Positions 12,301 through 25,148 of a DNA stretch of 64,000 nucleotides are shown here, one piece after another (the stretch's first letter is position 1; the number at the start of each line of letters is the position of its first letter). The notes below the pieces were generated by a model that worked only from the letters and a program-made list of their open reading frames with translations, searched no databases and was not told where the DNA came from. Made by a program: the position numbers and the translations under genes. This stretch comes from Bathynomus jamesi (taxonomy: Eukaryota > Arthropoda > Malacostraca > Isopoda > Cirolanidae), in NCBI GenBank assembly GCA_023014485.1, contig JAJOZX010000944.1, forward strand, positions 529,501 through 593,500. The letters run 5' to 3'.

Positions 12301-15300
12301 ATTGCTTCGTAACCAACGTCGGGGCCGAGGTCGGACCAAAACATGCTCTGATGCCAGTAAGGTTTGCCTGAAGAAGTAAAGAGACTCTACTATTCAAGGA
12401 TATTTCATTTAGACTTAATTACCCGACCAGCGAAGCTTCGGTATTCAAATACCTCTCACCTCGCAAACAGCATAAGAGCAAAAGAAGCGCTTTTTGCAGA
12501 TGAAACTGCATTCAATTTTCCTTATGACGTCACATTCATCTTAAAATTTTTTTTTTAGTCGAAGTGCAATGAAAAAGTGTGGTAATTTACGATACAATGG
12601 CAACTGCATACCATTATTAAGGATGAAAGTGAAATAAATGAAAAAGCCATTTATGCTGTGGCAATCAGCACTGTATAAATACACCTATCTATTAATCATT
12701 GAGTGGGACAATACAAGTTTTCTTTATATATTTCGGCGCAAGTAGTGGAGTCAGTCAACGAGCAGACATCAACAATTATTTACAATACATATTACCAGCG
12801 TTACAACTTATATAGGCTACAGTGATTTTATATATATATATATATATATAAAATGCAAACCACAAGGAAAAAGAAAAATGATTCCAAGGCCTTTCGTGTA
12901 TTCAGAAGTACACCTCGTCAGGAATGAAGATGCCTTCATTCCCTGACGAGGTGTACTTCTGAATACACGAAAGGCCTTGGAATCATTTTTCTTTTTCCTT
13001 GTGGGTTTGTATCATTCATTCATTTCACGTGTCTAATTGTGAAATTCATCCCATATATATATATATAATATATAGGCGCCTCGGTGGTGTAGTGGTTAGC
13101 GTCGCTGACTACGATCCATCGGCCCGGGTTCGGGACCCGATGGCAGCCGGCGCGCAGCAAAACCCAGCTGTTCATCCTTCCACACAATAAAAGAAAGTGG
13201 TTGGTAGATAAATGGGTACCCTAGGTGGCCTAGTAGTTAAGACGCTGGGCTGCTGATGGGGCGTGGTTCGGATTCCACGTTAAACTGTAGGTCTAAGGTG
13301 GTGAAGAGCTTGACCTTCGTCAGAATGAACAATTCGGGCGGAAGCTAACCAAAGGTTTTATATATATATAAATAATTTTTTTTTTATTAAGTTGCTTAAC
13401 CGCCGATTCGTACCTAGAGTGGTACATATCTTGGCGAGACAGAGGGTGGGTAATGACGCTGGGGTGGGGGTATTAGACTGAGGGAGCGAGAAGGTTGTTA
13501 TTGAATATGTGGGAGGGGGCGTTATGAATTTAGATGCGATGTAGTAGTTGGGAGTGGGTGAGGTATGAGAAAATCGCTTCCGCTGAGAAGTGGGGGCCTT
13601 CAGCGAGTATGGACTGGAGACGTACGGACGTGGGGATGCGGGACAGGTAGGGGAAACAGCTGTGGTGGAGGCCAGACAGATTCGGGCATCCGACCAGGAG
13701 GTGGACGACGGTGATGGGGGTATGGCAGGTGGGGCAGAGCGGGGCTGGCAATTTAGCCATAAGGTGACCGTGCGCGCTTCGTGTGTGCCCTAGGCGGAGA
13801 CGGGCTAGAACCACCTCTTTATGACGGGACCTATGGAACGAGGAAGCCCAGTAGCCAAGTTGAGGTTTTATCCGCTGGAATTTGTTGTGTACAGCCTGGT
13901 CCCACTCCCGCTGCCAGATGGAATGAAAGTGGGAGCAGAGTCGGGAAAAAATCCGCGAAAAGGAGGGGCCGGGCGGAGACTGGCGATGAGCAAGCGGATT
14001 TCGCCTTACGGCCCACCTCCTCATTACCCCGGATACCGACATGTGCCGGGACCCAGCAGAAGGTGACCATCTTGTGTTGGGATGCCGTTAAGGAGTGGAA
14101 GGTTTGTTGGATGGTGCGGACAAGTGGGTGAGGGGGGTTAAATTTTTCAAGGGAAAGTAGTGCGCTTTGGGAATCTGAGTAGATGACATAGGAGTTGGCG
14201 GATTGGGTGCTTATAATGTCGAGGGCTTCCAAAATAGCGAGAGTTCAGCCGAAAAGACAGGCTTCACAGAGAAGGGGAACGGCTCTTGAGAGCAGTTGGG
14301 TCGCCATCACCGCTGAGGCAGCCGCACCAACCTCTGATCGGGAACCATCAGTATAGATGGGAACAGTGTTCAGGTGTCGGGTCACGTGTTCCTGGAAAAA
14401 CGACTTATATACCGAAGCGGTCGTGGTAGCTTTCGGCAGGGCACACAAGTCCCTGCAAAACTTGATAGGGGTGAGGAGCCAGGGAGGATGGATATGATAC
14501 GAGATTGGGGTGACTGAGGGAGGGGACATGTTGGAAAGATCCAGGAAAGAGGGGACGCTTCCGTGAAGTGCCAGCTCTGACCCTGGGGTGGAGGTTCTAA
14601 AATTGCCGCACACAGAAGTGACGAGGACAGCCTCTGCGAGCGAAGGTAAGTCCTCACGAGAAGCAGACCCCGTCGGTGGATGAGAGGGAGGTAGTTACAT
14701 TCTGCTTGGAGGCTGGCAGCTGGGGAGGATCGGAAGGCACCGGTGGAGAGGCGGAGACCCCTGTTAAGCACCGGGTCCAAGATTCGGAGGGAAGTGGTGG
14801 AGGCAGATCCGTATACAACACTCCCATAGTCCAGCTTTGACTGGACCACGGAAGTGTAAAGACGGAGGAGCGAGCGTCGGTCAGCGGCCCACGTCGTGTG
14901 GGAAAGATGGTCTAGGAGAGCGAGGGGACGCTGGAGTGTGTTTTTCAGGTGCCTGAGGTGAGGAACCCAGTTGAGCCGTCGCGTCGGTCGAAGGTCATGC
15001 CCAGAAAATGCGCAGTGGGCACCACTTCAAGGGGGGCAGGTATGGCTGTGGATCTTCTTCTGCTGAAGACCATGCTTTTGGTTTTAGAGGTGGATAGGCG
15101 GAAACCAACTGATGTCGCCCACCTCTCCAGCCGAAGGATGGCGAGCTGAATTTGTCGTTGGACGACCGGCAGTTCCCGCTCCGCGAACCATATCGCAAGG
15201 TCGTCTGCGTAGATGGAGGAACGGACGGTGGGTGGAAGGGATTGTGCTACTGTATTCATGACTAACGAAAAGCATATGACACTGAGGATGCTTTCCTGTG

Positions 15301-17883
15301 GGACCCCGTCCTCTTGCTCAAAGGTGTCAGAGAGGACCGAGCCCCACACGTACTTGAAAGGTCCGGGAGGAGAGGAAGCCCCTGATGAAGGTCGGCAGGG
15401 CTCCGACGAAACCCAAGTTTTGGAGCTCACTAAGGATTATACGTCGATGGGTGGTGTCGTAGGCCTTCTGGATATCGAAGAAAGTGGACAGGACAAACTG
15501 TTCCCTATCGAAGGTGTTCTGAATATCTCGGCTAAGGAGCAGGAGGGGATCTGTAGTGGAGCGAAACTGTCTGAAGCCAGACTGGGTAGCCGGGAGGGAG
15601 TCATTGCTTTGAAGGACAAAGGAGAGTCGCGCAGCGATCATTTTCTCAAAGATTTTACAGGCATAGCATGTTAACGCGATTGGTTTATAATTAGTGCGGT
15701 CAAGGGGGTCTTTGCCGGGTTTGGGGATTGGTATTACGTGGGCCACTTTCCACCGAGAGGGGAAAGTGCCCTCAATCCATATACGGTTGTAGAGATCGAG
15801 TAGGAACAGTTGCATAGTTGGATGGATGTGTTGGATCATACTGTAGGGGATGCCGTCCGGGCCGGGGGAAGGAGACCGTCTAGAGGCCAGTGCCGCCTGT
15901 AGCTTTCGCATGGTGAACAGCCGATTGTAAGAGTTGTCGAGGGATGGTGAGCAGCTCTTGTTAGGGGCCAGCGCGTGGGGGCTGTCTGTGGAGGAGACGG
16001 CAGCGAAGGTAGATGCGAGAAGATTCGCCACCGACCTAGGGTCGGGAAGGAGCATGTCGTCTCTCGACACTCCGCACCTTCTTCCAGATGGTAGCCGATG
16101 GTGTGGAGGAGGTGATACCTGATACAAAGGTACGCCAGGAAGCTCGGCGCGCTGTCTTCATCGCACGGCGAGCAACGGCTCTGGCCCGCTGCATCTTCAC
16201 GCGATGGGCAGGGGTTCGCATACGATAAAATCGTCAGGTAGCTCTCTTCTTGGCTCGAGTAGCCTCCGCGCACTCTGAGTTCCACCGGGATACACGTCGG
16301 GCTCGGGGGTAGGCAGAAGATCGTGGAATGCTGGTGCTTGCTGCCGCGACAACTGTCGCCTCAAAGTATGCAAATGCATTCATCAGAAGATGGAAAGTGG
16401 GCCGTTGTAGAACATGTGGAAGTGTTCCGGAAAAGTGGCCAATTAGCTCTGGCCGTTATCCACTTCTCCGGTACCCGAACGGTTTGGTTGTGCCGATTTA
16501 GTGAGAGGCAAACAGGGAAGTGGTCACTGCCGTAGTCATCTCGAAGCACCTGCCAGGTGAAGTCCAGGAGGCCGTCCGTCGAGATGAACGATAGATCTAT
16601 ACAGGACGGGGTGCATCTGGTGGCGTGGTATTGTGTGGGGAGAGCCGTCGTTGAGGCACTTGAAGGAGAGTTCTGCCATGAGGGTAATCAGGGTCGGAGC
16701 CACAAAAGTGGAGGTCGTATCACCCCACAAAGGGTGGCGACTATTGAAATCGCCCAAGAGTAGGAAGGGCCTGGGGAGATATTGAACAACCTCAACGAGG
16801 TCATCACGGGAAACTTGGGAATGAGGGGATAGGTAGATCGAGCAGACTGTGTATTGCTTGTCCAGGAAAATCCTGGCAGCAACCACCTGTAACGGGGATC
16901 TAATAGGGAGGTTGTGAAAGGGGACCGTCCGGTGGACGAGGATGGCAGCCCACCGTCGTGTGCAGGTAGGAGACGGAGAGGCAGTGCTAAAATATCCAGT
17001 AGGGCACGGCATCGGTCTGGTCCTCAGGATTAGCTCCTGGAGACAGACACATACCGGACGAGCAAAGGCAATCAGGGAATTTAAGCCTTCGTAATTTGCG
17101 AAGATTCTGCTACATTTCTATTGTAGGATCGTCGCTTTCGGAGGGTTCATTGTTGGACGAGGGAGAAGTGGAGAGGGTGAGGGTGCTTGGGAGTTAGACT
17201 GTGGATGGAGATCTAGGTCCATGATGGCAGGAGGTAAGTCGGGGGCCTGTCGGGTCACCTGCCGTTCACCAAGGAGGGAATCGGCTGACCCGCCAAACCC
17301 TTCGGGGCCTCCGTGATCTAGGACGATCAGCTGGGGTCCCATTTGATCTGTGACGAGCCAAGATTATTTGTACACCAGTTTTGGAAACGCCTGTAGATTC
17401 ACTTATTTTTCTTTGACTCAGTCCCTCACCATGCAAATGTATTATTTTATATCTAATCTCATCATAAATTGTACTTTTTGTCATTTCTTAAGCTTGTGAA
17501 AGAAAAAAAAGAAGCATGAATTAGGATTATAATGAGAAACGTTTTGGATAAATTTGTTTTGCAGTATTTAAGTGAATATGTCAATACTTTTAATTGTAAA
17601 TATTGATATAACAATAGCTTAGGAGCATTTAATGCAGATCCATCAGTAATAGTTCGCTAGACCTTTAAACACATGCGTTATAAGTAATATAATGAATCAA
17701 CCCTCGAGTCCAATTTATGCAGACTAGAGGGTCATCCAGCTTATACACTTAAGTAATAACTTAGTTATATGTTAATATGAACCAGAGGTTCTAGTTAATA
17801 TGTATTTTAGTATCAAAACCAATTTTCATACAACAGATTATCTAATAGTTATCAGATCGACAGTGGTCTCTGACTTTTGTACA

Positions 17884-17976
<93 letters not shown>

Positions 17977-20900
17977 GGTGTTTCATACCTATAGGGTAAA
18001 ATAAAAATGAGCTTGGAGTTTTAATCCACACGTTTCTCCGTATTCTAAAGAACAAGAAAACACGTTTGTGCAAGTTTGAACCAGATCGCGCTGCATTTAG
18101 AGGTCCCCAACTTTGACGACTTTTTGTCAGTTCATTTCTCGCCTGCCTGCAGTGAAGACGGTTTTCTTCGTCACTTGAGCGGTTCGTGTTGTATAGCCTA
18201 TTGGACAACTATGGAGGTAATTATATATGCTACTAATTATCTCATTTTACTGTGGTATTGAAATTTATTATTATTTAATTTCTGTCATTTTACTGTGGTA
18301 GTGATATTTATTATTAATATTACATGAAATTAATTAGTCTTTTGCATATTGGACAACTAAGCTGGTAATTATTTATGATACTAATTAATGTAATTTTACT
18401 GCGGTATTGAAATTTATTTAATTAATGAATTGTCAAAGAGAACGTAGTGTACACGTATCAGTTTTATAAATAAAGAAAAGCAGTAACTGGGACTCGAACC
18501 AGTGTCATAGCCGTTTGGCGGCATCGCTCAAGTCGGCGTACACAGCACGCTATCCACTCCCTAGATGGTGTAGTGGATAGCGTGCTGTGTACGCCGACTT
18601 GAGCGATGCCGCCAAACGGCTATGACACTGGTTCGAGTCCCAGTTACTGCTTTTCTTTATTTAATTAATGAAATTAATTACGATGTGAAATTATTTCTGT
18701 GGAATTATTTAGTTTGTTTTCTTTTCCAGGTGTCTACCAGAGCGAAAACAGAAGTGTTTCTTATTGGCCAGACGGATGCGAACATCACATCAAGTGGCCT
18801 TCCAACTCAGTTGCAAGTACTCAAAAAGTACTTTTACCACCAAAAGGAGCAAAAATTTGGACGTACTAAATGCCTGAACCTGTGCCTGGATGCATGTCTC
18901 ATATTTTGGGAGAGAGTGAGAATCCCCATGATGCGTCGAGATTCGGCCTTGAGGAAGATGGAATCCCTTCTCAAGGAATACGACCGGCTTGTGAAGCACA
19001 AGTCACATAAAGCAGAGTCCTTCCGAGTGAAGGAGGCGATGTTCAAGGAGGCAATAGCGAAGGAGATCATGGACATTGCTCATTCACAGGCGTTCCTAAG
19101 GTGACGTCCGGAACCGGCGAGAAGATAGCGCGAGTTTGCTTGGATTTGGTCAAGGAACACAGGATGGAAGAACGCGTGCGGGGACTGTCTTTCGACACGA
19201 CAGCGTCGAACACCGGGATTCATATCGGGGCCTGCGTCCTGATTGAGAAAGGTCTTGGCAGAGAACTCATGTACTTCCCCTGTCGGCATCACATCTATGA
19301 AGTCATCCTCAGCTCCGTCTTCAAGCGTGCATACGGCCCTTCAAGTGGCCCCGATATACCCGTTTTCAAGAGGTTTCAGGCACAATGGAAGTTCATCGAC
19401 CGGTTGGACGTGCGGCCGTACGATTTTGCTCAAGTCAATGACTCTATGAGGGAACTGAGGGAGAAGTCAGTCCTGCTGGTGAGAGGGATGGTGAGCACGT
19501 CGCATCAGCGCGATGACTACAAGGAACTGCTACAGTTGGTTCTCATCTTCCTGGGAGAAGCAAAAGTGGTGGATTTCCCTCTCAGAGCCCTGGCGCTTAC
19601 CATCACGCTCGATGGATGGCGATAGCCATCTACTCCTTGAAAGTAATTCTACTAAAGAAGCAGTTCAAGATGTCGAGTCACGAGTTGGAAGCTCTGACAG
19701 CCGTAGGTCTCTTCGTGTCCCTCGTCTACATCCGAGGTTGGACTCGTGCTGCAACCTCAAGCAAGGCTGCCGCAGTTGATCTGGAATTTCTGCGTGACGC
19801 GGAAGCCTTTGCCATGTAGGGATATTCGTGTGTTAATGCTGCGCAAGAAGCCATGTCTCGACACCTATGGTACATCTCTGAGACTCTTATTGCCATGGCG
19901 TTCTTCGACGCAGATGTGGCAGATGAAGAAAAGGCTCAGATGGTCGTCAGTTTGGGTAAGCCCGCATCGAAAAAGGAACTCAAGCGACCCCAAGGGAAGA
20001 ACGTCAGGAATCTTGCCTCGAAACACCTGGCGGAGTTCGTGACAGGAAAGACGATGGCTTTCTTCCATGCATTCGACTTGGACACAGAATTCTTGAAAAA
20101 GCCAGTTGCCGAGTGGACTGAAGTAGAGGGCTTCAAGCAAGCAGCGGCAACTGTTAACAAAATCTCTGTCGTCAACGATCGGGCCGAAAGAGCCATCGCG
20201 CTCACCAAAGAGTTCAACTGTTCTCTGACGAAGAACGAAGAGCAGAAGCAGTATTTGCTCAAAACTGTGATGCAGCATAGGGCGAAATACCGGAATAAAA
20301 CCAAGAAGGATTTCATGGACAAATGATTCGCAAGAAGTGGTTATGTTTTTTGTATCTTTGTGAAAATGTGTAGTGAAATGGTACTCGTTTGTTGAATAAA
20401 AATTCATTGACAGATTTTTGTTTAATTTTTTCCGTTTATGATCTGCCAGAGCATCAAACTGGGGACCCGTAAACTTTAAACTATTGAATTAATACTTCGG
20501 TTTATCAGTCTCCTCAGCAAATGGAACAAGGGGATCCATGTGGATTAAAATTTTTCCAAACTTTTAATTTATGAAACACCCTAATATATATATATATAAA
20601 TAAGAGTTACAAGGAAAAGAAGTACCTCAAAAGGCCTTGCGGCCCATACCGAGGAGGTACCAATGGCAACGGGTGCCACGGAAAATTTTGTACACACTCA
20701 AATAGTGTGCAAGATTTGGTCTACCCTTTTCTTGAACTGATCCACAGAGGAACTGTTCACAACTTCCGAAGGTAACCTGTTCCATGTGTCACAGATCTTA
20801 TACGTAAAGTAATTCCCACACACACTAGTCCTAAACCGTTTCAAATCCAACTTCCAACCATTGTTGCGAGTTGGGTTATCATTTAAACTAAACATACTTC

Positions 20901-23900
20901 TAAAATCGACATCGTTGAACCCGCGTAAGAGCTTGAAAACCTCGATCAGTTGACCGCGCAGCCTCCGAGTTTCAAGCGAAAACAAGTTCAGGGCGCGTAA
21001 CCGTCGATTGTAGCCCATATGCCTAACGGAAGGGATTAACTTTGTGGCCCTCGCCTGCACTCGCTCCAGCCTCTCAATATCTTTCCTGAGGGTGGGCGAC
21101 CAGAACTGCACAGCATACTCCAGGTGCGGCCGAACAAGGGAATTGTACAGTGAGAGCACAATCTCCTTGTTCCGAAACTGAAATTGCCTCCTGATATAAC
21201 CCAATAGTTTCTGGGCTTTCTTTTCCACCTCTACACACTGTTTCGTAAACTTAAGGTCGCTGCTAATTAGCACACCCAAGTCCTTTTCTAAATCAGTCAC
21301 CTCGATATTACTACCCAACATCGAGTAGTCCGACTTGGGATTGGCGTAGCCAATGTGCATCACTTTGCATTTACCCAAGTTAAACGGCATTTGCCATTTT
21401 TCGGACCACTCTCCTATCCTACCTAGGTCCGCACGCAGTTCCTCGATCGCTTCGGGCGTCCCAACATTGGCCCCAAGCTTGGTGTCATCAGCGAATTTGG
21501 CGATCCGACTGACGATGCCACCGTCGATATCATTTATGTAAATGATAAACAACAGTGCCCCAAAACGGAACCTGAGGAACCCCACTAGTGACCGAGGCCC
21601 AACCCGAACTAGCCCTTTAATTACCACCCTCTGCCGCCTATTCCTCAGCCAGTTTTCAATCCACCTACCTATTTCCCCACCGATACCCAGCGCGCGCACT
21701 TTCGCCATTAGCCGGCGGTGAGGTACCTTATCAAAGGCTTTCTGAAAGTCGAGATAAAGTATATCAATCGCCCTACTCTTATCGTACTCACTCAACATGA
21801 CGTGGAAAAACTCGAGCAAGTTGGTGAGACACGACCTATGCCGTCTAAACCCATGTTGGGAGTCCCCAAGCAGCTTGTAGGAATCCAAATGGTCAACGAT
21901 CCTATCAGCTATTATCCCTTCTAATAATTTACCTACAACTGAAGTGAGACTAATGGGACGATAGTTCCCTGGACTTTCGTGATCCCCTTTCTTAAAGATA
22001 GGGGTCACGTTGGCTTCCCTCCAGTCACCAGGCACCTGGCCCATCTCCAACGATTTGTTGAAGACTGTAGCCAGGTGGGGCCACCTGGTCGCGCACTTCT
22101 CGCAACACTCTGGGGAGAAACTGGTCTGGCCCAGGAGCCTTAAACGCGCTCAGTTTGTCTATTCTATCGGCAACGACTGTCGCGGTACATCGAACACTAT
22201 CCAGGCCAGCACCTTCGTGCCTCACGCCTGGCTCGGGGATGACGCGGGTATCCTCCCTGGTGAACACTCCCGCAAAGTACTCATTAAGCACATTAGCGAT
22301 GTCCGCGTCGGAGGTCCGCAGAACGCCGCTTCCGTCCTTTAACGGACCTATCATGCTTCTAATGGGCTTTCTACTATTACATAACTGAAGAACTCCTTAG
22401 GGTTCCCCTTGCAGAGGCTTGCCACCCGTAGTTCTTCGTTACGTTTCGCTAGCCTAACCTTCGCCTTCACTTCCCTACACAGGCGGACATACGCTTCAGT
22501 GTTCTCGTGGGAACGATTGGCCTTCGCCCTCCTATACGCTACTTTCCTATTTCGGATAGCCGAAGCGATGTCACGATTGAACCACTTAGGCTGCGTTGAA
22601 GCAGGGGTGACCGGTTTTGAGGGTATGGCAGCAGACTGCAGCACCATAAACTCGTCCCGGAATGCACTCCACACTCCTCAACATCGCCGCCAACCTCTAA
22701 CCCCATCTCCTACGCTATCCCTGAGGCTAACAAAGTTCGCCCGCCGGAGATCGAGCTTACTGCCTCTCGAGTTACTACGCTTCACCCGAGGGACGCACAC
22801 ACGGAACCTAATAAGACCGTGATCACTCCCGCCCAACGATTCGTCAACGGTGAGGCCAGTGACGAGGTTGTCTTCGGTCGTGAATACTAAGTCTAGAACG
22901 CTTTCGCCTCGTGTAGGCTCGTTGACCCACTGAGTGAGGAAGTTCTCATCAGCAAAGTCAACTAGCCTCCTCCCTTCAGCATCGGCAGTCCTGTTTTCCC
23001 ACTTTATGCCGCGACAGTTGAAGTCTCCTAAAACTACACACACCCTATCCCCTAGCAGGCTACTGAGTTCGGTGTACAGGGCTGTATCCTCCTCGAGGAG
23101 GAGATGCGGAGGTCTGTACACCAAGATTAACCTATAGTTCGTCCCTCCCACGTTCAGATCGACGCCAAGCAGCTCCCGTTCCGACCGGAACTGGCAGTCA
23201 ACCGGACTCAACGTGTCTCTGACGTATATTAGTACCCCACCCCCTCCCCACGGGTGCGGTCTTTGCGAAACATTCTATACCCGGGAATTTCGAACTCCCC
23301 AACGTAGTCCCTACGATCAGTATGAATCCAGGACTCGGTGATAGCAACGATATCCTGGTATTCTGATGCTAAGAGCGCCCGTAGCTCGAAACTTGTTCCT
23401 AATTGACCTAGCATTAAAAAGCATTGCACGGAGGGAGCCTTCCCTATTCTGACCGCCCCCTAGCACGACCCGTTTCCCGAACAGCCCCTCACTAACGAGG
23501 GGGCAACTTCCGCAGAAGACTTCGACGCACCCTTCAGTTGAAGGTACGTCCGCCACCGGCTCATCCTCATCTCTCCCCGGTAGGGGCCCATCATCTCTCC
23601 CCGGACTCGACCTCACCATTCTGTATAGGTGCCGGTCGAGCAGCGCGCCTAGCACACCTTTACCCTTGTTATTGAGGTGGACACCATCCCTCTGGTAAAG
23701 GTCCCACCTACCCGAAAATGCATCGAAGGGGTCAATAAACTTCACGCCCAGCGGAACGCACAAGTCTTGTACCCTCTCGTTGATGCCAATGACCTTACTG
23801 AGCGCGTGGTCACTGGCATTCATTCGCGGTAAAATACCCATTAACATTCCCCTGTCTGTCTTCAGTTTTAGATCATCCGCAAGAGACATGATCTCGGTGA

Positions 23901-25091
23901 TGATCCCTTCTGTAAGACCTACCCCACCGCCTTTGAGGAACAGGTCATTGCCACCAGCGTGGACAACGATCGCAGTCCTCCGACTAGCCACGCGCACCTT
24001 CTCTACCTCCTTCCTTAAGTGCGCCGTTCCCCGCCCAGGTAAGCACCTTACCTTCCTCCCATCCCGGTTTGCAGAAGCAAAGTACTTCTCCTGGCCCCTG
24101 ATCTGCGAGTCCCCAATCAAAACGGTGTCTTCCTCCTTCGAGCACAGGAGACTAAAGCGGTTAGAGGTCTTGACAGGGGCAACTGGGGTCTCAGGCTTCG
24201 GCTTCGCAGCCTTCTTGCCCGAGACCTTTCGAAACCCGTCGCCACCCATACACGCAGTTACACCACCCGACCCACCCCGACTGGTAGCTACATCCTTCGG
24301 TTTCTTTGGGCCATCAGCAGGCCCCTTCCCACCCTTTTTCTTCATTGGCCCCTGCCCACCCTTCTCTATCGATCCCTTCCCACCCTTCTCTATCAGCCCC
24401 TTCTTTGAGCCCTCCCTTTGTTCTAGATACTTAATCTTACAGTTTGAATCTGCTGGTGTGTTTTTAATTTGATCTTGTCCACTGGGTTGGATTTCCAGTG
24501 CTACGACCCTAGCTTCAAGCTTTTTTACTAATTCCTTTAGCTCTTTAACTTCCTTTTCGTGGTTGTCTCTAAGTTTACAAAACAAACATACACTAAGGGA
24601 TGTGATATCGCTGATACTACCCTCAGGGAAGTCTACGCACCAATGATTAACTTTACATTTAAAGCATTCTGCTTTCAATTTAGCTGGCCCTGCCATATTT
24701 TCTTTTTTTTTTTTGTTTTTTCTGAATACTCTGAATAAGATAAAGCGTTCTAGCAATGAAAACTATCCAAAAACGTTCTGACCAGTATATAAAAGGGGGG
24801 GGGGGGGGGGGGTGAATTCATCCCGCGCGTAGACGCATCCGCCTTTTGCAAGTGACGTTCATTCCTTCCAGAAGACTACACCTCTCCTGCTGCCGCACCG
24901 ACCAAAGGTCTCCCCAGGGCCGGACAGTCCCAAACGTGTCGCAGCTACCAACTGACAAACACTCGCGACGCAAGCGTCACGGATTTTCCGCCAGGAGCGA
25001 CAGCGAGATGCAGCCCCTTACTAAGTCTTACTAGTCACTCACAAGCGGCCAGACTCTTAGAATCCAGTGTTCAAAGGATATCCCACCAGAC

Positions 25092-25148
<57 letters not shown>

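Larger units (their letters stand above)
13374..17285 (-). mobile_element. I-like LINE with endonuclease, RT and RNase H (degraded)
   Basis: On the minus strand the order is APE (17115-16520), RT (16127-14945), RNase H (about 14370-13990) and a C-terminal region (13930-13530). An A-rich tail appears as T10 at about 13377-13387. RNase H after RT is typical of the I/LOA/Tad group rather than CR1. More than five frameshifts make it defective. The 5' end abuts a Tc1-like scrap at about 17290. It is sense with respect to AIFM1. Confidence 0.85.
17974..20583 (+). mobile_element. hAT-like DNA transposon, copy 1 (2610 bp)
   Basis: Terminal repeat TAGGGTGTTTCATA at 17974 is inverted at 20583. Both sides carry ATATATAT, consistent with an 8-bp duplication, although the microsatellite makes this weak on its own. 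The end sequence fits the hAT YARGG pattern. A second element with the same ends and protein lies at 33183-35761 and has a unique 8-bp duplication. This copy carries a transposase pseudogene and a tRNA-like palindrome at 18470-18660. Confidence 0.85.
20604..25093 (-). mobile_element. CR1-type LINE, nearly full-length, with esterase ORF1
   Basis: On the minus strand: a GC-rich 5' region (25093-24757), ORF1 with a coiled coil and SGNH esterase (24696 to about 23440), ORF2 with APE (about 23440-22680) and RT (22354-20698), then the conserved 3' terminus ending near 20604. The 3' end on the plus strand begins GAGTTACAAGGAAAAGAAGT. The 5' region contains a G18 run at about 24796-24813. ORF2 has several single-base breaks. 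It is the reference copy for all other CR1 pieces in the window. Confidence 0.9.

Noticed and set aside
13781..14131. Plus-strand frames over 13.6-16.7 kb
   Set aside because: They are antisense shadows of the GC-rich I-like LINE. Endonuclease, RT and RNase H motifs are all on the minus strand.
18572..18650. Possible tRNA gene
   Set aside because: Box-like sequences are present, but the acceptor stem does not pair and the region is half of a palindrome. It is better called a SINE-type tRNA relic.
23780..24472. 230-codon plus-strand frame
   Set aside because: It is antisense to the CR1 ORF1, whose esterase motifs lie on the minus strand. The proline-rich product mirrors the Gly/Lys linker.
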